A stretch of DNA of 51,109 nt from Lingula anatina (GCF_001039355.2 NW_019776069.1:1-51109), one strand, 5' to 3'; positions 35,580-47,876 are shown, numbered from the stretch's first letter. The notes: generated by a model from the sequence alone, not told the origin. Made by a program: numbers and translations.

Positions 35580-38185
35580 TCATTTGCTGTCCAGGTCAAT
35601 CTCCGTACCACTGGCGTGTGCGTAGCGCATGATGAACAGCGTCAGCTCTTGCTGGTCCAGCTTACCGTCACTGTTAGTGTCGCAGAACTTCAAGATGGCT
35701 TCCTTGAATTCTTTCAGGTCGTTTGCATCATAATCCTAAAGAACAAAAATTGAAAAAAAGCCATTTCAAGCCACTTAACAAGAAACGGACAAATTTGGAA
35801 ATACAATAATATGAATATAGGACACCTTAAACGTCACAATCGTATACTAACATTTTAATTGTTATATATTATATTACGATAAGCAATTTATGATGGTTAA
35901 TTTTGAAATAAAAGCATCTAATGGCTACTCTTATCTACCTCATTGACCAGCTCAATCAAATCCTTCAAAAAACCGGACAACTCATCGTTCTCAATACAAC
36001 CATTTCCATCCTGGAAGAAGTGAAATATGGCCGTCACATAGGTTGGTGAACATACGCCTTTCTGCATAACAAAACATAACAATAATCTCAAGAGACCAAG
36101 ACGTTTTCTGTATGTAATCCATGTAACCGTTTTGTACCTAATTCACACACAACAGTAAAACAGCGCTTGATTGAAATTACCCTGTCCTACAACTGGGGCA
36201 CGCAGTCCACGCCCCTTATTGTTATATTGGTGTTATACTTACCCTGTCGTACAACTGGAACACGTGATCCACGTCCTTCATTGTTATATTGGTGTTAAAC
36301 TTACCCTGTCGTACAACTGGAACACGTGATCCACGTCTCTCATTGTTATATTGGTGTTATACTTACCCTGTCGTACAACTGGAACACGTGATCCACGCCC
36401 TTCATTGTTATATTGGTGTTATACTTACCCTGTCGTACAACTGGAACACGTGATCCACGTCCTTCATTGTTATATTGGTGTTATACTTACCCTGTCGTAC
36501 AACTGGAACACGTGATCCACGTCCTTCATTGTTATATTGGTGTTATACTTACCCTGTCGTACAACTGGAACACGTGATCCACGTCCCTCATTGTTATATT
36601 GGTGTTATACTTACCCTGTCGTACAACTGGAACACGTGATCCACGTCCTTCATTGTTATATTGGTGTTATACTTACCCTGTCGTACAACTGGAACACCCG
36701 GTCCACATCTCGCATTGTTATCTTGGCGTTCTGCTGAAACCAGACGGAGGGTGTTTCATTAATTTTGGCCGAGATGAGTGGAATTGCTAAGGTTACACAT
36801 TAATAGACTTGTAATTGATTAAAAAGAGGCCAAAGGGGGATTTTTCATTAAACATTTACAAGTATGTCTCCTAAACTCTTCACTTTTTTCTGCACTGTCC
36901 AGAAAAATCTTTGCTTGAAATATTGGAATTAATGTCATAACTCAGCTAACCTCTAGTATCGAGTAGCCAGTCAGTGTGAGGGTGTGTGTGTGTGTGGGGG
37001 GGGGATTGTCAATTGCACTTTAAGGATTCTGTTCCACAGAGCAGGAACGTCATGACAACTCCTACCTTGAAAATGGGCCTACACAGGAAGTTTTCCTTTA
37101 CTGGAAGTAATCTGGAATATAAATATCGAAATTAAGTGGGCAATCAACCTTAAACGTGTAAATTGTAAAAGGAGTGTATGGCGGAAGCTGCGAACAAACT
37201 TAAACATCAACTGCTTCAAGCGGATATCAAATATGAATACATGAAATTAACAACCCTTGGAAATATTAAAAAGATTAAACGTTACATTGTTCATTATGCT
37301 AAAAAATAAACCATACTTGGCCATTTCACTGAACTGCAGTTTGCCGTCTTTGTTACTGTCGAATAACTGCAGCTGGAAGATAGCAATGTCATGTATTTAA
37401 TTTTTAAAACAACATTCACAATCTCAAATAACTGACAGGGAAAGTCTCAATATCTGACAACCACCAGTTCCACTGTCAAAAATAACACACTAAGTTAACA
37501 TCTCAATATCTGACCAGACAATCTCTTACAGCACAGGTGCAAAGTTGGCATATTACCATTGTGTCGGTGTATTCAATCAGCTGCTCCTCTGAGACAGTAC
37601 GGTGTTCCTCTTTCAGCAAGTGCTTAAGGAAATTCTGGAATGATGAGCCTGATTCCATAAGATCCGCAAACAACATTCACTACGTTCTTATTTTGATAAA
37701 CTGTTGTTGCAACTGATAAGTCTCTTTGTCTCAACAATAAAACAATAACGATGCGAAATACGATTATTCCTATTGATATGTTGTCAGCAATGACGATGGA
37801 AAAACGATTATTACTACTGATATGTTGGTAACAATATCGATCAGAAATCCTATATTTTTTATAGACATGATGACATTTACTGGACAGCGTGAAGAAAACC
37901 GTAAGTATTAAAATTAAGAAAAAAATATGTTCAACCAGTATAAACATTAACACAAATCTAATTACTGTCACCAAACATACCTTCAATTCGTCTGCCTCGA
38001 TATAACCACTAGCGTCTTTATCAAATTCCCGCCAGATCTAAACAGATTATATATATTACAATGAATTAATATCTCATATTTTAAAAATTATCAAATTCCC
38101 GCCAGATCTTAACAGATTATATATATTGCAATGAATTAATATCACATATTTTAACAATTATCAAATTCCCGCCATATCTAAACAG

Positions 38186-38244
<59 letters not shown>

Positions 38245-41200
38245 CAATGAATTAATATCACATATTTTAACAACAAGACACAGAACATCTTCTGGTAAGC
38301 AATGTATTGTTGTCCAAATAACCATTAAAAGCTCCAAGAAGAAAAGGAAAGATCGACACATCTTTTGTTTTAAAAGTATCTCATTCCTATAACGATAAAA
38401 ATATTTGCCCCAGGTAATAATTTAAACATCATACCTTCATAAATTCTGCGCTGCTCTCTAAAGGATTGTCCTTTCGGAAGAGAAGCAAAAAGCTTTCTTC
38501 CATTGGTAAAATCTGTGCAAGCTGAAACAAATTAAGCCAATATTGTATACCGTGGCAAACTTCAAATACCCGCAATCTAATTCTGTGGGATTTTAAACTG
38601 TTGCGTGGTGCAAAGCTTAAAGTGATAATAACTCTTCGTTTCGGCCAAAAAATGAATTTTCATGGAGTAAACAACAATTTTCCCATACTTACCAATGGTT
38701 AATGAATCCATTTTTACATTCAAAGTTAGTCCCTGGTTTTTTTCTAAAAAGTTTGGATTTTTGTTTAAATCTCTTAAGAGATTTTAACAGAGTATAGCCA
38801 TCTGTGGAGGTCACGTGGTCTAAAGACAAGCTCAGATATCAGAATAATAGCTATAACAGCCGCTTTTGTGGGAAAACAGAATATATTATTTTTTATGAGT
38901 CACTCACAATGTTTTTATTGTGAAATACAGATTTCATTCGAAGAGTTATTATCCCTTTAAATATATAATATTGAAATTTCTAAATTACATTTATTTGTGT
39001 AAATAAATGTAAAATATTACATTTATTTGAGTAAAATATCTAGTTATTGACTATTTTACCTCCGACATCTCAATCTTGTTATCCCGGTTCTCGTCGTAGG
39101 CGTCCAAGAACAGCTCTTTCATATTCTTCAACGAGGCATCGGACACCACCTAGAAGACAGCAGACACATTGCACTCCGCAACCTTTCATATCCACCTTTA
39201 TACTATAAAGAATTATTATTATTATTATTATTATTAACAGTCCCATAAAAACTACATATTCTTTAAGGCAAGCAATGTGTTCTAGAGGATGTTGTCCCCG
39301 GAAGGTCACCCATGCCATGCGTTATTCTCTGTAAGTCCAGTGATGAACACAAAAAAAGAGAAAATGTCATATTTTAACAGGTTCCACGTGTCTCGTGGGA
39401 TAAACATAAAAGTAATGTGTCGTCTTTAGACAATGCACAGTGAGGATGCCGTTAAATTATCTTAAGTGTGTGTATGTGGATGATGTGGAATTATCTAAAG
39501 TGTGTGTATATGGATGATGTGGTATTATCTAAAGTGTGTGTATATGGATGATGTGGAATTATCTAAAGTGTGTGTATATGGATGATGTGGAATTATCTAA
39601 AGTGTGTGTATATGGATGATGTGGAATTATCTAAAGTGTGTGTATGTGGATGATGTGGAATTATCTAAAGTCTGTGTATACTGTGCCGTGTAACAACAAA
39701 TGATGGGTCAGTGCATGAACATGTATATGCTGTGCAATACGTCCTGTACCTTTGGTCACATGCTATAGCTTATTATATATGATAGCCAACTGCACACACG
39801 TGTCTTACCTGTTTCTTTTTCTATCGGTAAAGGAATATTGTAGCACAGCAGAGGAGAGGTGGAGAGAGAGAAAGTGACAGAGAAAGATGGAAAGGGTGAG
39901 GCGGACAGACAGATGCAAAAAATGAGCACTGCTAGCGTATGGCAACAGTGTTTGTATGTTTTCTTTATAAATCAGTTGCTGGTATGCGACTCTTCTTTTT
40001 GCTCTAAATCAAATTTATAGACAAAGGAAATCAACATCTGATGTTTGTTTGTCATAAAACCTAATTATATGTGTAAAATGCGATCGTTGATGTTATAACA
40101 TTAACCTTACGGGATTTTGTCAACGTACCTGTTTCCGTTTCTACCCGGACGAGTGCAGGAGGAATAACACAGAATCATTAGGCTACTCTAAAGGACAGAC
40201 GGGATAGGAAAGCAAGCTACTATAGCACAAGCACCTTAGGTTAGTCTAGTTGTGACAGTCCCAGGATACAGTACACGATGTGTCTTATTGTTTAGATTCC
40301 TCTACGTCATCACTTCACCCGTATTGTTCAATAAGAACCGCGTGATTTGAGCTGTTCGGTTAGTCACGTTACAACAGGCAGGCTCATAGATAGCCTGGAA
40401 ATGTTGTATTGTTAGTGTGCTTTCTTTTAAACGTTAATCATTAAATCGTGAAAGGGAACTTACCTGTGGTCCAGCGTCCGTAGAGACCACACTAGAGACA
40501 AACTCCCTGAGGAAGCCATCCAATTCCTTACCTTCTATAAAGCCGTTACCTGGAAAATAAAGATGACAATTAAATTCCGAGACGACCGCACATTGCATGC
40601 CACAGATATAGTCAGGTAAAGCAGAAGTGACATAATAGAAAAACGTTTCAACAGACGCCAGTAGAACAGACACTGAGTGCATTATTCAGGGACCATTCAG
40701 AATGAGAAGAGCCGAGTGTTAGCTAGGCCACGACCTAAATATGGCGGACCTATATGAGAGGAAGACCGCTTAATCCAATAATGGTCTCTCCGCCTCTCAC
40801 ACGGCTCCCATGCGTCGTCCCTTGGCTGGTTGAATCTCAGGGACGACGTGTGGGGAGGCGAGTGAGAAGCGGAAAGACCATTACAGGACTAAGCGGTCTT
40901 CCTTTCACGTAGGTCCGCCATATTTAGGTCGTGGCCTAGCTAGCACTCGGCTGTTCTCATTCTGAATGGCCTCTAAGAGATACAAAAACCATATATATAG
41001 GCAAAGTAAGTTTATTTAAACAGTTATACGGGAGACACGTAAAACATGACGTTGCCAGTCTTGCCAAATGAAATGTGTAACTAAAACTAGCACGATACTA
41101 TTTATTTTCATTAAATGTGAAGATATATAACGACAAAGTTAAAATGATAAAACACACTTTTGGGGGCATTTCAACAATCGGTCAAGCAATCACTATCTTA

Positions 41201-44200
41201 ACTGTTATATTATCGGAGTGACCTGAGGACTGAAGAAGTGGTTCTTCTTCTCCAGGCTGGTCTGTTGGTGCTCTGCGTTAGGAGCTGTGCTATATTCATT
41301 ACTTAACTGTTATATTATCGGAGTGACCTGAGGACTGAAGAAGTGGTTCTTCTTCTCCAGGCTGGTCTGTTGGTGCTCTGCGTTAGGAGCTGTGCTATAT
41401 TCATTACTTAACTGTTATATTATCGGAGTGACCTGAGGACTGAAGAAGTGATTCTTCTTCTACAGGCTGGTCTGTTGGTGCTCTGTGTTTAGAACTGTAT
41501 TATATCAATGTCCACTCCTGTCCGACCAGCTATTGTGTTATCGTCCGCGGCTTCGTCCTCTTTAACGGTACCTTGCATGATGGATTTGCATAGACTGTCA
41601 CTTCGAGTGACGTGCCTGAACCAGGCTTCTGTCTCTTAATGATGACGAGGAAGGGTTTCTGGGGAAGGAGGGGGACAACGTAGCACTCTGCTTTGCCCCT
41701 AACATTCCAGTCGGTCTTACGCTCGAGGTTTGTGAGGTTCAGAGGCTTCTTTTAAGATTAAACGTGCTTCTTGGACTCTGCTAGACATTTAGTGAAGGAT
41801 AGATAAATACGGCAATGTGTTTATTCACACTGGCGTCTGTAATAACGAACAATAATGAAATAAGCAACCGGGGTGATTGCTTTGTGACGTAAATGATCCA
41901 CAAACCAATCAAAATTAATTTGAAACTGATAAAAATCGTTTTGTAACATATTTGGCAACTGCTGCTGACTTCCAGATTTAATAAACAATACACGTACTAA
42001 CAGCGTATATTAATCAATATGTGTATATTGGCAAGTAACAATAAATGAGATTTTAATATTTTCCCTTTCAAAACAAGGCATAGCGTGAGCCAGGGTAATT
42101 TCTTTTCTCCGTAATGTAGCAAGAAATCGATATTTTAACATAGAACGCTATGTATATATCGGGTTTTAATTAGGATACGAAACTGTTGGTAAAAAAGGTG
42201 TGAATAGCAAGCAGTATCATACCTAAAATATGACACGCATAATTCCAATCTGCCGTTGTGAATAAATTGTTTTTGTTATTCTTGAGGAATCTGCTACATG
42301 TATCATGGCAATATAATTCAAACTCAATTACAAACTGATTGAACCCCGCAGAAGTGAACCCACCCTGGGGAGAATTGACAATCTCAGGCGTCCAAGAACA
42401 CGGCAATCTCAAAACAACAAACACGTTGACGTCAATCAGAAAAAAAAACGTCAGAAAAGCATTTCATCGCAGTTCATTTTTTGCATTGCATTACAACTCT
42501 ATACCTCAATGTGCTGGCGGTGTTAGAAAGAAGTTAGATCTAAACGCTTGAAATTAACGTTTCAACTTAATAGAATATTAAAACAAAACCGTGTTCGTCA
42601 TTATTTTAATGCTTACAGTTAGTTGAAAAGTGTATAAGTCGTACAGTATAATAATTTTTTCTTTATCGGCAAGTCCTACGTTTAGGTAAAACATAAATGT
42701 AATGATTCATGGGGCCCGTTGAACTGACACGTGTAGTTGGTTTAGGATGGTTCAATCTATGGGTAAGTCATTTAATTTAGAAAGTCTGCGATGATATCAA
42801 GTACTTGGTACCCATACTCATTGTCTGCCTGAGTACTGTTTTATACATTTCTGTTAGATCAGTTTTCACAACCCAATGTTTCACTATGCACAAAAAATAC
42901 GCTTAGGATCTGACATTGGAAATAACTTTTCCGTATGTATATAAGATATGCACTCCTGCATGTTTCCCGAGTACCGTACACCGTCAATGGTACAGTTATC
43001 AACCACTATTCGGTTTCTTCTAAAACGAACAGTTGAAGTTTTCTTTAAATCAGCATTAAATCAACATTATTATGTTCTGTACACTCATATGTAAAGAAAA
43101 TGCATAGACTGCAATATAAACCGACTGCCCAACTCAAAGGTGAATGTTTAGTAAAGGTACAGTGATCCGGGGAGCTAGGCGTGGTAGCAGGCGGTACGGT
43201 CGACGCCACATATAACACACACAGTACAGTGATCCGGGGAACTAGGCGTGGTAGCAGGCGGTACGGTCGACGCCACATGTAACACACACAGTACAGTGAT
43301 CCGGGGAACTAGGCGTGTATTCGACAAGATCAAAGTTTTATGAGACAGCTAGGTCTATGAGACAGCTAGGTCTATAAGACAGGGCTGGTTAGACGACTTA
43401 TATAGTCACGTGCTAGGCCAGCTCAGTAACTGCGTAGAAAACCTTAAGGCAAGTCACGACATTCCTACCATGTCGTCTTCAGATCCTTTCAACAATAAAT
43501 ATATCTACAAGACCAAATATCTATCTTAGATAAAGAGATATCTCCCAGACCAAATGTCTATATAAGAAACACTAGGAGGAACAAAATCTAAGAATGTGTT
43601 TTTACATATACAGTCCCTTCCACAATGCCTCGGTGGTTCGTCAATTGTGAAGAAAGGCGTGTAAACATTGGATGCTATTCTAAAATTAGGTTCGTAAGTT
43701 GTCGGTGTCCCTGGAGTGTTCAGTGGAATTCAGAACCTGATGTGGCAACAATGGAAATTGTCTACTTAAATGTAGATTTTTTCATATCAGCAGTTAATTG
43801 CCACTTGTTGTCAAATAATGAAGCGACGACAAATGGATACAAATAAGAAACGGCGTGCATGCAGCACGTGCCCAATATCTGTGGTCAATACAGTCAGACA
43901 AAAATAGATTACGTTAATTGCGTTCTGGTATTTAATCATAAGCAACTCCTGGCCCCTAACAATAATCCACGAGGCGCAATAAATCAACGTGCAGTTGCTG
44001 TAAGCAAACTAGGAGATGGTTCATATTGCATTAATTCCTGCAGGTTGTTCAAGAACAGACGCTTCCCCTAGTACTCACCTGTAGCGTCACGAACAGAAAT
44101 GATAAAATGGAGGAATCATCGCGAATGATAAAAGGATCGATGAAATTCGAGAAACACAAGTAGAGTTTATTCAACTTTATCCCAGATCGAAATGGTTGAT

Positions 44201-45481
44201 ATCAATTATATCGGGCACTGTACATGTCAATTTATTCAAGGTTATTAGAGCTGACATAAAAAATCAGTTTGCTTAATTTATTTTAGATAAGTAGGGCTAA
44301 CGTCAAGAAAAGTCAGATTGCCACTTAAATTGTTGACTTGCTGATTTTAATAATCACACGTTATGTTGGTAATTTATCAAAATAAGTTATCGTGCTGTGG
44401 GGCTATGCTGTTAGTAAGCCAAATTTATTGTCCCCGTACTCTGTAATAATGCTGTTGAAAAAGTGGACTCTCCTATGGAGAAGCATCGAATAAACTTTCT
44501 ATATTTGGAAGTCTTGACTTCGCACTTGTATAAATATAACAGAAACGGAATGATACAGCGTTAAGGTTATTATTACGTTAGATTAACTGGATCAGTGGAA
44601 GCCAATAAATTCATTTTCTATTGACGGTCAATATCAACTAAGTTAGGGCATGGCACTGAAAGGCAGTCCCTGTGCTGGCCCAGGCTAATCCCACTGACAA
44701 ATGGAGTATCGATTTTAGGCAAAGTTCTAACGCAGTCGATGGCGGCGTGAACCATGTGTTTTCCAAATAGAAATTAACATCTTTATGGTATTGGTGGACG
44801 CATTAAGCGCGTGAATCCCGTATCGATTTATCTTATCAATAACATTATACTTAAAGAGTAAAATGCCCATTTCCTATTTTCCCTTCCTTCAATTTCACTC
44901 TCCAGAGTGCCACTGTTGTAGTTCGGAAGGAGAACTGGATCCGTTCTACATGAAAAATGCAATACGTCCCTATTTGTAGTAAATATGATCTTTGGCAGCG
45001 ATCTCTTCATTTGGACAGTGCGTTCTGCTGATAGTGGCACGGCTGCCCCAAGTGTGTTCTCGTATTCAGAAAACTTTTTTGAAAATGTAATGTGCAAACA
45101 TACAGGGTGAAATAAGGCGAGAGAGCGTGCATCTCTCCCATGTTAGGCTGCAGCTAGTGTGGAAGAGATATCAATAAAAGCACCTAACAAGTGCCATTAT
45201 GTCAATTTGCACAGCATCAATCAATAATCGTGGTTTACAGAAATCATTTAAGTATTCATTAAAAAAAAAGAAAAAATGATAACAATAACATGCTGTAAAA
45301 GTGACAAATAAATGTCGATATTTTTAATCACACATTTTTTTAATTTTCATTAAACTACTTGATAGATGGATTATTTATTTTTTCCTGAAAATTTTTATAT
45401 TTGCAACTGTTGTTGGTTTCTTTCACAAAAACGAATTGCCGGTGCCTCCGCAGTACAAGTGACAAATCCAATGCTTTTGCT

Positions 45482-45546
<65 letters not shown>

Positions 45547-47876
45547 TCTTTTTTTATGTGGAACTAACTTCTATAAGAAGGGATGCCAGTTTTACGGACG
45601 GAGAGGTGGATCTCTATACTATTGAAGGTAACAGCTAATGGAAAGTTTAATCTAAAACGACACTGCTTGCTTTTGGTCCTGCAAAGAGCAATGTGCGTCT
45701 TGTTATTTCCACAGTAGTCCCACAGTGTCACACAGCTCTGGAGTCACACAGTGTCACACAGCTCTGGAGTCACACAGTGTCACACAGCTCTGGAGTCCCA
45801 CAGTGTCACACAGCTCTGGAGTCACACAGTGTCACACAGCTCTGGAGTCACACAGTGTCACACAGCTTTGGAGTCACACGGTGTCACGCAGTTCTTGAGT
45901 CACACAGTGTCACACAGCTCTGGAGTCACACAGTGTCACCGTGGTCACCGTGTTCATCACATCGTTCTACTGATTTATGTTCACTAAACACGGGAGTATC
46001 GAGCATGAGAATTAACGCAATGATTTCACATGAGCAAGTACGACATCATCGAATCTCTTTTTCACACACACGATCTGCAATCTAAACATCACTGTATTCA
46101 GCTAAATCCACATTCCTTATTCGCTATCACTGCTCCCCGTCTGACGGCATATATCAAATGTGACTGTCACTGGCAGTGTCGCTATAAACGATATACGAGT
46201 CATGTGTCACATTGTTTACATTTTAAACTGGGTCTGCACTGTTCAAATGATATTTTTCATCTATTCTCCAAGAATACTGTTCATAACCCGCTATGACCGT
46301 ATGGTGCTTTCATTCACGCAGGCGTGCCACGGGTAAAAGTAGCAAAAGTTTTAAAAATAACCACTTTGTTTAAGGTTAAACGTATCTGACATGAAGACAC
46401 TCCTAAAACGGCTTGTTTCAGTTCCAAGAATTCCGTAAAATAAAGACATATAAAAACATGAACACAATCATGATTTCGTTGCAAACGAGTCAAGTTGGTG
46501 TAGTGTATGAGACATCGAGCTATTTTAACAAAAACTATGATAATGTCAGTATCAAATAGTGATCTATGACAGAATGAGATCAAATAGACACGTGTGTTAT
46601 GCAATGTTTACAGAGGACACAAAACCCAGCTTTTTGATGAACTGTTTTTTTTATCACACGACCTTTCAGTCGAATATTTTTCCACGTCGCTATGCCATTT
46701 GAACAATTTGTCCCCACCTATTAAAAGGTTTAAACAATAAACCTGTGTACTATCTATACACTTCACCGCCATTATTTGTTTTCATAATTGATGCTACAGG
46801 CTTTGTATTATGATGCGACGAAAAATGTATCAATTATTTGTAAAGATCATATCATATTTTAAAAAAGGGTTATCCTAGGCGCATTTTAATCGATATCATC
46901 TTTTGTTTGCAATACCACAGTACACGTACCAGTGTTATACTGGGGACGTTCAATAATGTTGAAGAGGCTCTCTTTACGTCATGGGAAGACGGGTATTTTC
47001 ACATTGCCACACTGTCACATAGACTTAATACTATATATTATACAGAGGGTGACCCCCCCCCCCCACTCCAATGACTCTGTTTAGTCACACTGTCACATAG
47101 ACTTAATACTATATATTATACACTCCAGTGACTCTGTTTAGTCACACAATCACAAGGAATACGCCATAAGGTGAATTACCTTCAGAAACATGAATTAAAG
47201 TTCGGATACAGCTAATTATGTACTTCGCAATTTTAAAATAAGAAAAGAAATATTACGTGTTTTGTAAAATAAGGACATGCATACCATATATCTTTGTATA
47301 TCTGGTAATACTTCTATAATACACAATGTGCATATGTATGGGTAACTATATGTGATTGTGGCCTAAAATTCCTTTATCAAATACAGTAAAATATGTTATT
47401 TGCCCAAACTAACACCCATCATACACACGAAGAGCGACCTTCTGAAGTCACTGACTCTATTTACCAGTAATGTCGTGGACATATAGGCCTATATATCAGA
47501 GAAAGTACGTTATACTTTCATATAACCATACACGTATAGATGGCAAAACATTGAAGACATACTAATACCAGCATAACATTCTAAAACGCAAACTATATCA
47601 ACACAACCATATCAACAAAATTAGGTCCTCTCACACGTTCATGTTTGACTGTACTCTTTATGAGGCGGGTCAGTCAGTGCTGAAAGAAGCTCCGTTCTCT
47701 CCATTCTGTAGCACTACAACACAACAAGAGTTAGTACACTTACCGTCGGCATCGTAATGCCTCCATACGTCCATGAACTGACCAGCGGTGAACGGTTTCC
47801 AGCCTTTGGTGGACTGGTCACGGAACTGACGCATAAAGTTGTCGTATTTATCTTTCTTTGCTCCCTTAGCTGCCAT
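35580..47876 (-). CDS. Calbindin-32/calretinin-type six-EF-hand protein, complete 11-exon gene
   Basis: Eleven exons: 47876-47744, 40549-40464, 39149-39060, 38521-38435, 38037-37981, 37634-37557, 37372-37317, 37111-37066, 36733-36677, 36010-35939, 35735-35580. They join in frame to 918 nt, 305 aa plus stop, all introns GT-AG. Invertebrate calbindin-32 is about this size. There are six 12-residue EF loops: 42-53 DADGNGFIEGKE, 92-103 DENRDNKIEMSE, 138-149 DKDASGYIEADE, 182-193 DSNKDGKLQFSE, 229-240 DRDGNGCIENDE, 273-284 DTNSDGKLDQQE. All keep Asp1 and Glu12; loop 2 has Asn instead of Gly at position 6. There is no signal peptide or membrane segment, so it is a cytosolic calcium buffer or sensor, in relatives enriched in neurons and muscle. 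The characteristic calbindin segments LAQILPMEESFLLLFR and LLPVKENFL are present. The start is the ATG giving MAAKGAKKDKYDNF. Minisatellites copy exon 9 and the exon 5 acceptor. Confidence 0.95.
36181..36735 (-). repeat. 62-bp minisatellite copying calbindin exon 9 and its donor
   Basis: Nine tandem units (CCCTG starts at about 36180, 36242, 36304, 36366, 36428, 36490, 36552, 36614, 36676). On the minus strand each reads ATAACAATGAAGGACGTGGA, TCACGTGTTCCAGTTGTACG, ACAGGGTAAGTATAACACC. That is 45 bases of exon 9 (ITMKDVDHVFQLYDR) plus the GTAAGT donor. The true exon 9 is the copy at 36677-36733, which alone has the TTTCAG acceptor and QNAK codons. The eight extra copies lie downstream in the intron before exon 10. 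Seven are nearly identical and the farthest is diverged. Confidence 0.95.
38021..38188 (-). repeat. 70-bp repeat copying the calbindin exon 5 acceptor
   Basis: Three units start at 38021, 38091 and 38161 (TCAAATTCCCGCCAGATCTA, AACAGATTATATATATT, GCAATGAATTAATATCACAT). On the minus strand each holds an AG acceptor followed by exon 5 codons (ATCTGGCGGGAATTTGA). Only the innermost copy continues into the EF-3 loop. The two upstream copies run IWREFDNC-like and then a stop. Confidence 0.9.
38189..38242. repeat. (AT)n microsatellite
   Basis: About 26 AT units directly adjoining the third copy of the exon 5 acceptor repeat, an expansion of its ATTATATATATT segment. Confidence 0.95.
38621..38956. 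mobile_element. piggyBac-like MITE (copy 2), TTAA target
   Basis: The ends are AGTGATAATAACTCTTCG and ...GAGTTATTATCCCT, with TTAA on both sides (38617-38620 and 38957-38960). It is homologous along its length to 24083-24422 in inverse orientation. It lies in calbindin intron 3, between exons 3 and 4. Confidence 0.88.
39450..39675. repeat. 34-bp tandem repeat, about 6 copies
   Basis: GTGGAATTATCTAAAGTGTG, TGTATATGGATGAT repeats in calbindin intron 2. It contains no splice-site copy. Confidence 0.92.
40693..40969. mobile_element. 277-bp foldback element in calbindin intron 1
   Basis: CCATTCAGAATGAGAA...CGAGTG...GCTAGGCCACGACCTAAATA, TGGCGGACCTA...GGAAGACCGCTTA is mirrored at its other end, giving arms of about 85-90 bp. 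Central CGTCGTCCCT...AGGGACGACG adds an inner stem. It shares CGTAxGTCxGCCATATTTAG with the foldback at 15591-15740. Confidence 0.85.
41200..41505. repeat. 105-bp tandem repeat, 3 copies, calbindin intron 1
   Basis: AACTGTTATATTATCGGAGT, GACCTGAGGACTGAAGAAGT, GGTTCTTCTTCTCCAGGCTG, GTGCTCTGCGTTAGGAGCTG at 41200, 41305 and 41410. Copies 1 and 2 are almost identical. The unit contains TTCTTCTCCAG, an acceptor-like string on the + strand (the wrong strand for calbindin). Confidence 0.92.
41506..43158. other. Calbindin intron 1 interior, no exon seen
   Basis: AT-rich intronic sequence. A minus-strand open frame at 42170-42424 has no recognisable domain and no EF-hand loop. Confidence 0.45.
43159..43318. 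repeat. 67-bp tandem repeat, about 2.4 copies
   Basis: ACAGTGATCCGGGGAACTAG, GCGTGGTAGCAGGCGGTACG, GTCGACGCCACATATAACAC repeats at 43159, 43226 and 43293. Confidence 0.92.
43319..45483. other. Calbindin intron 1 interior, no exon seen
   Basis: Unique AT-rich sequence. The open frames at 43625 (+) and 44828 (-) have no recognisable domain, membrane segment or EF-hand motif. Confidence 0.45.
45484..45546. repeat. (AT)n microsatellite
   Basis: About 30 AT units with one A-rich interruption, followed by a T-run. Confidence 0.95.
45716..45945. repeat. 26-bp minisatellite, about 9 copies
   Basis: CACAGTGTCACACAGCTCTG, GAGTCA repeats with small changes in calbindin intron 1. Confidence 0.93.
47007..47145. 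repeat. Approx. 78-bp duplication
   Basis: ACACTGTCACATAGACTTAA, TACTATATATTATAC, CACTCCAxTGACTCTGTTTAGT occurs twice. The first copy has a GACCC/C-run insertion at 47050-47064. Confidence 0.85.

Noticed and set aside
36011-36065. Upstream extension of calbindin exon 10 (GVCSPTYVTAIFHFFQ)
   Set aside because: It is open in frame, but a clean TTCTTCCAG acceptor at 36011-36013 lets exon 9 join DGNG to form a perfect EF loop. The extension would destroy it.
36537-36790. Repetitive open frames on the + strand
   Set aside because: They are the antisense of the calbindin exon 9 minisatellite.
42170-42424. Minus-strand open frame considered as an alternative first calbindin exon
   Set aside because: It has no EF-hand loop, no similarity to exon 1 and no donor in the phase needed for exon 2.
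45693-46085. 130-codon + strand open frame with repeated Ser/His/Gln/Trp
   Set aside because: It is the 26-bp minisatellite read through. Two frames are open equally and no domain or splice context supports it.
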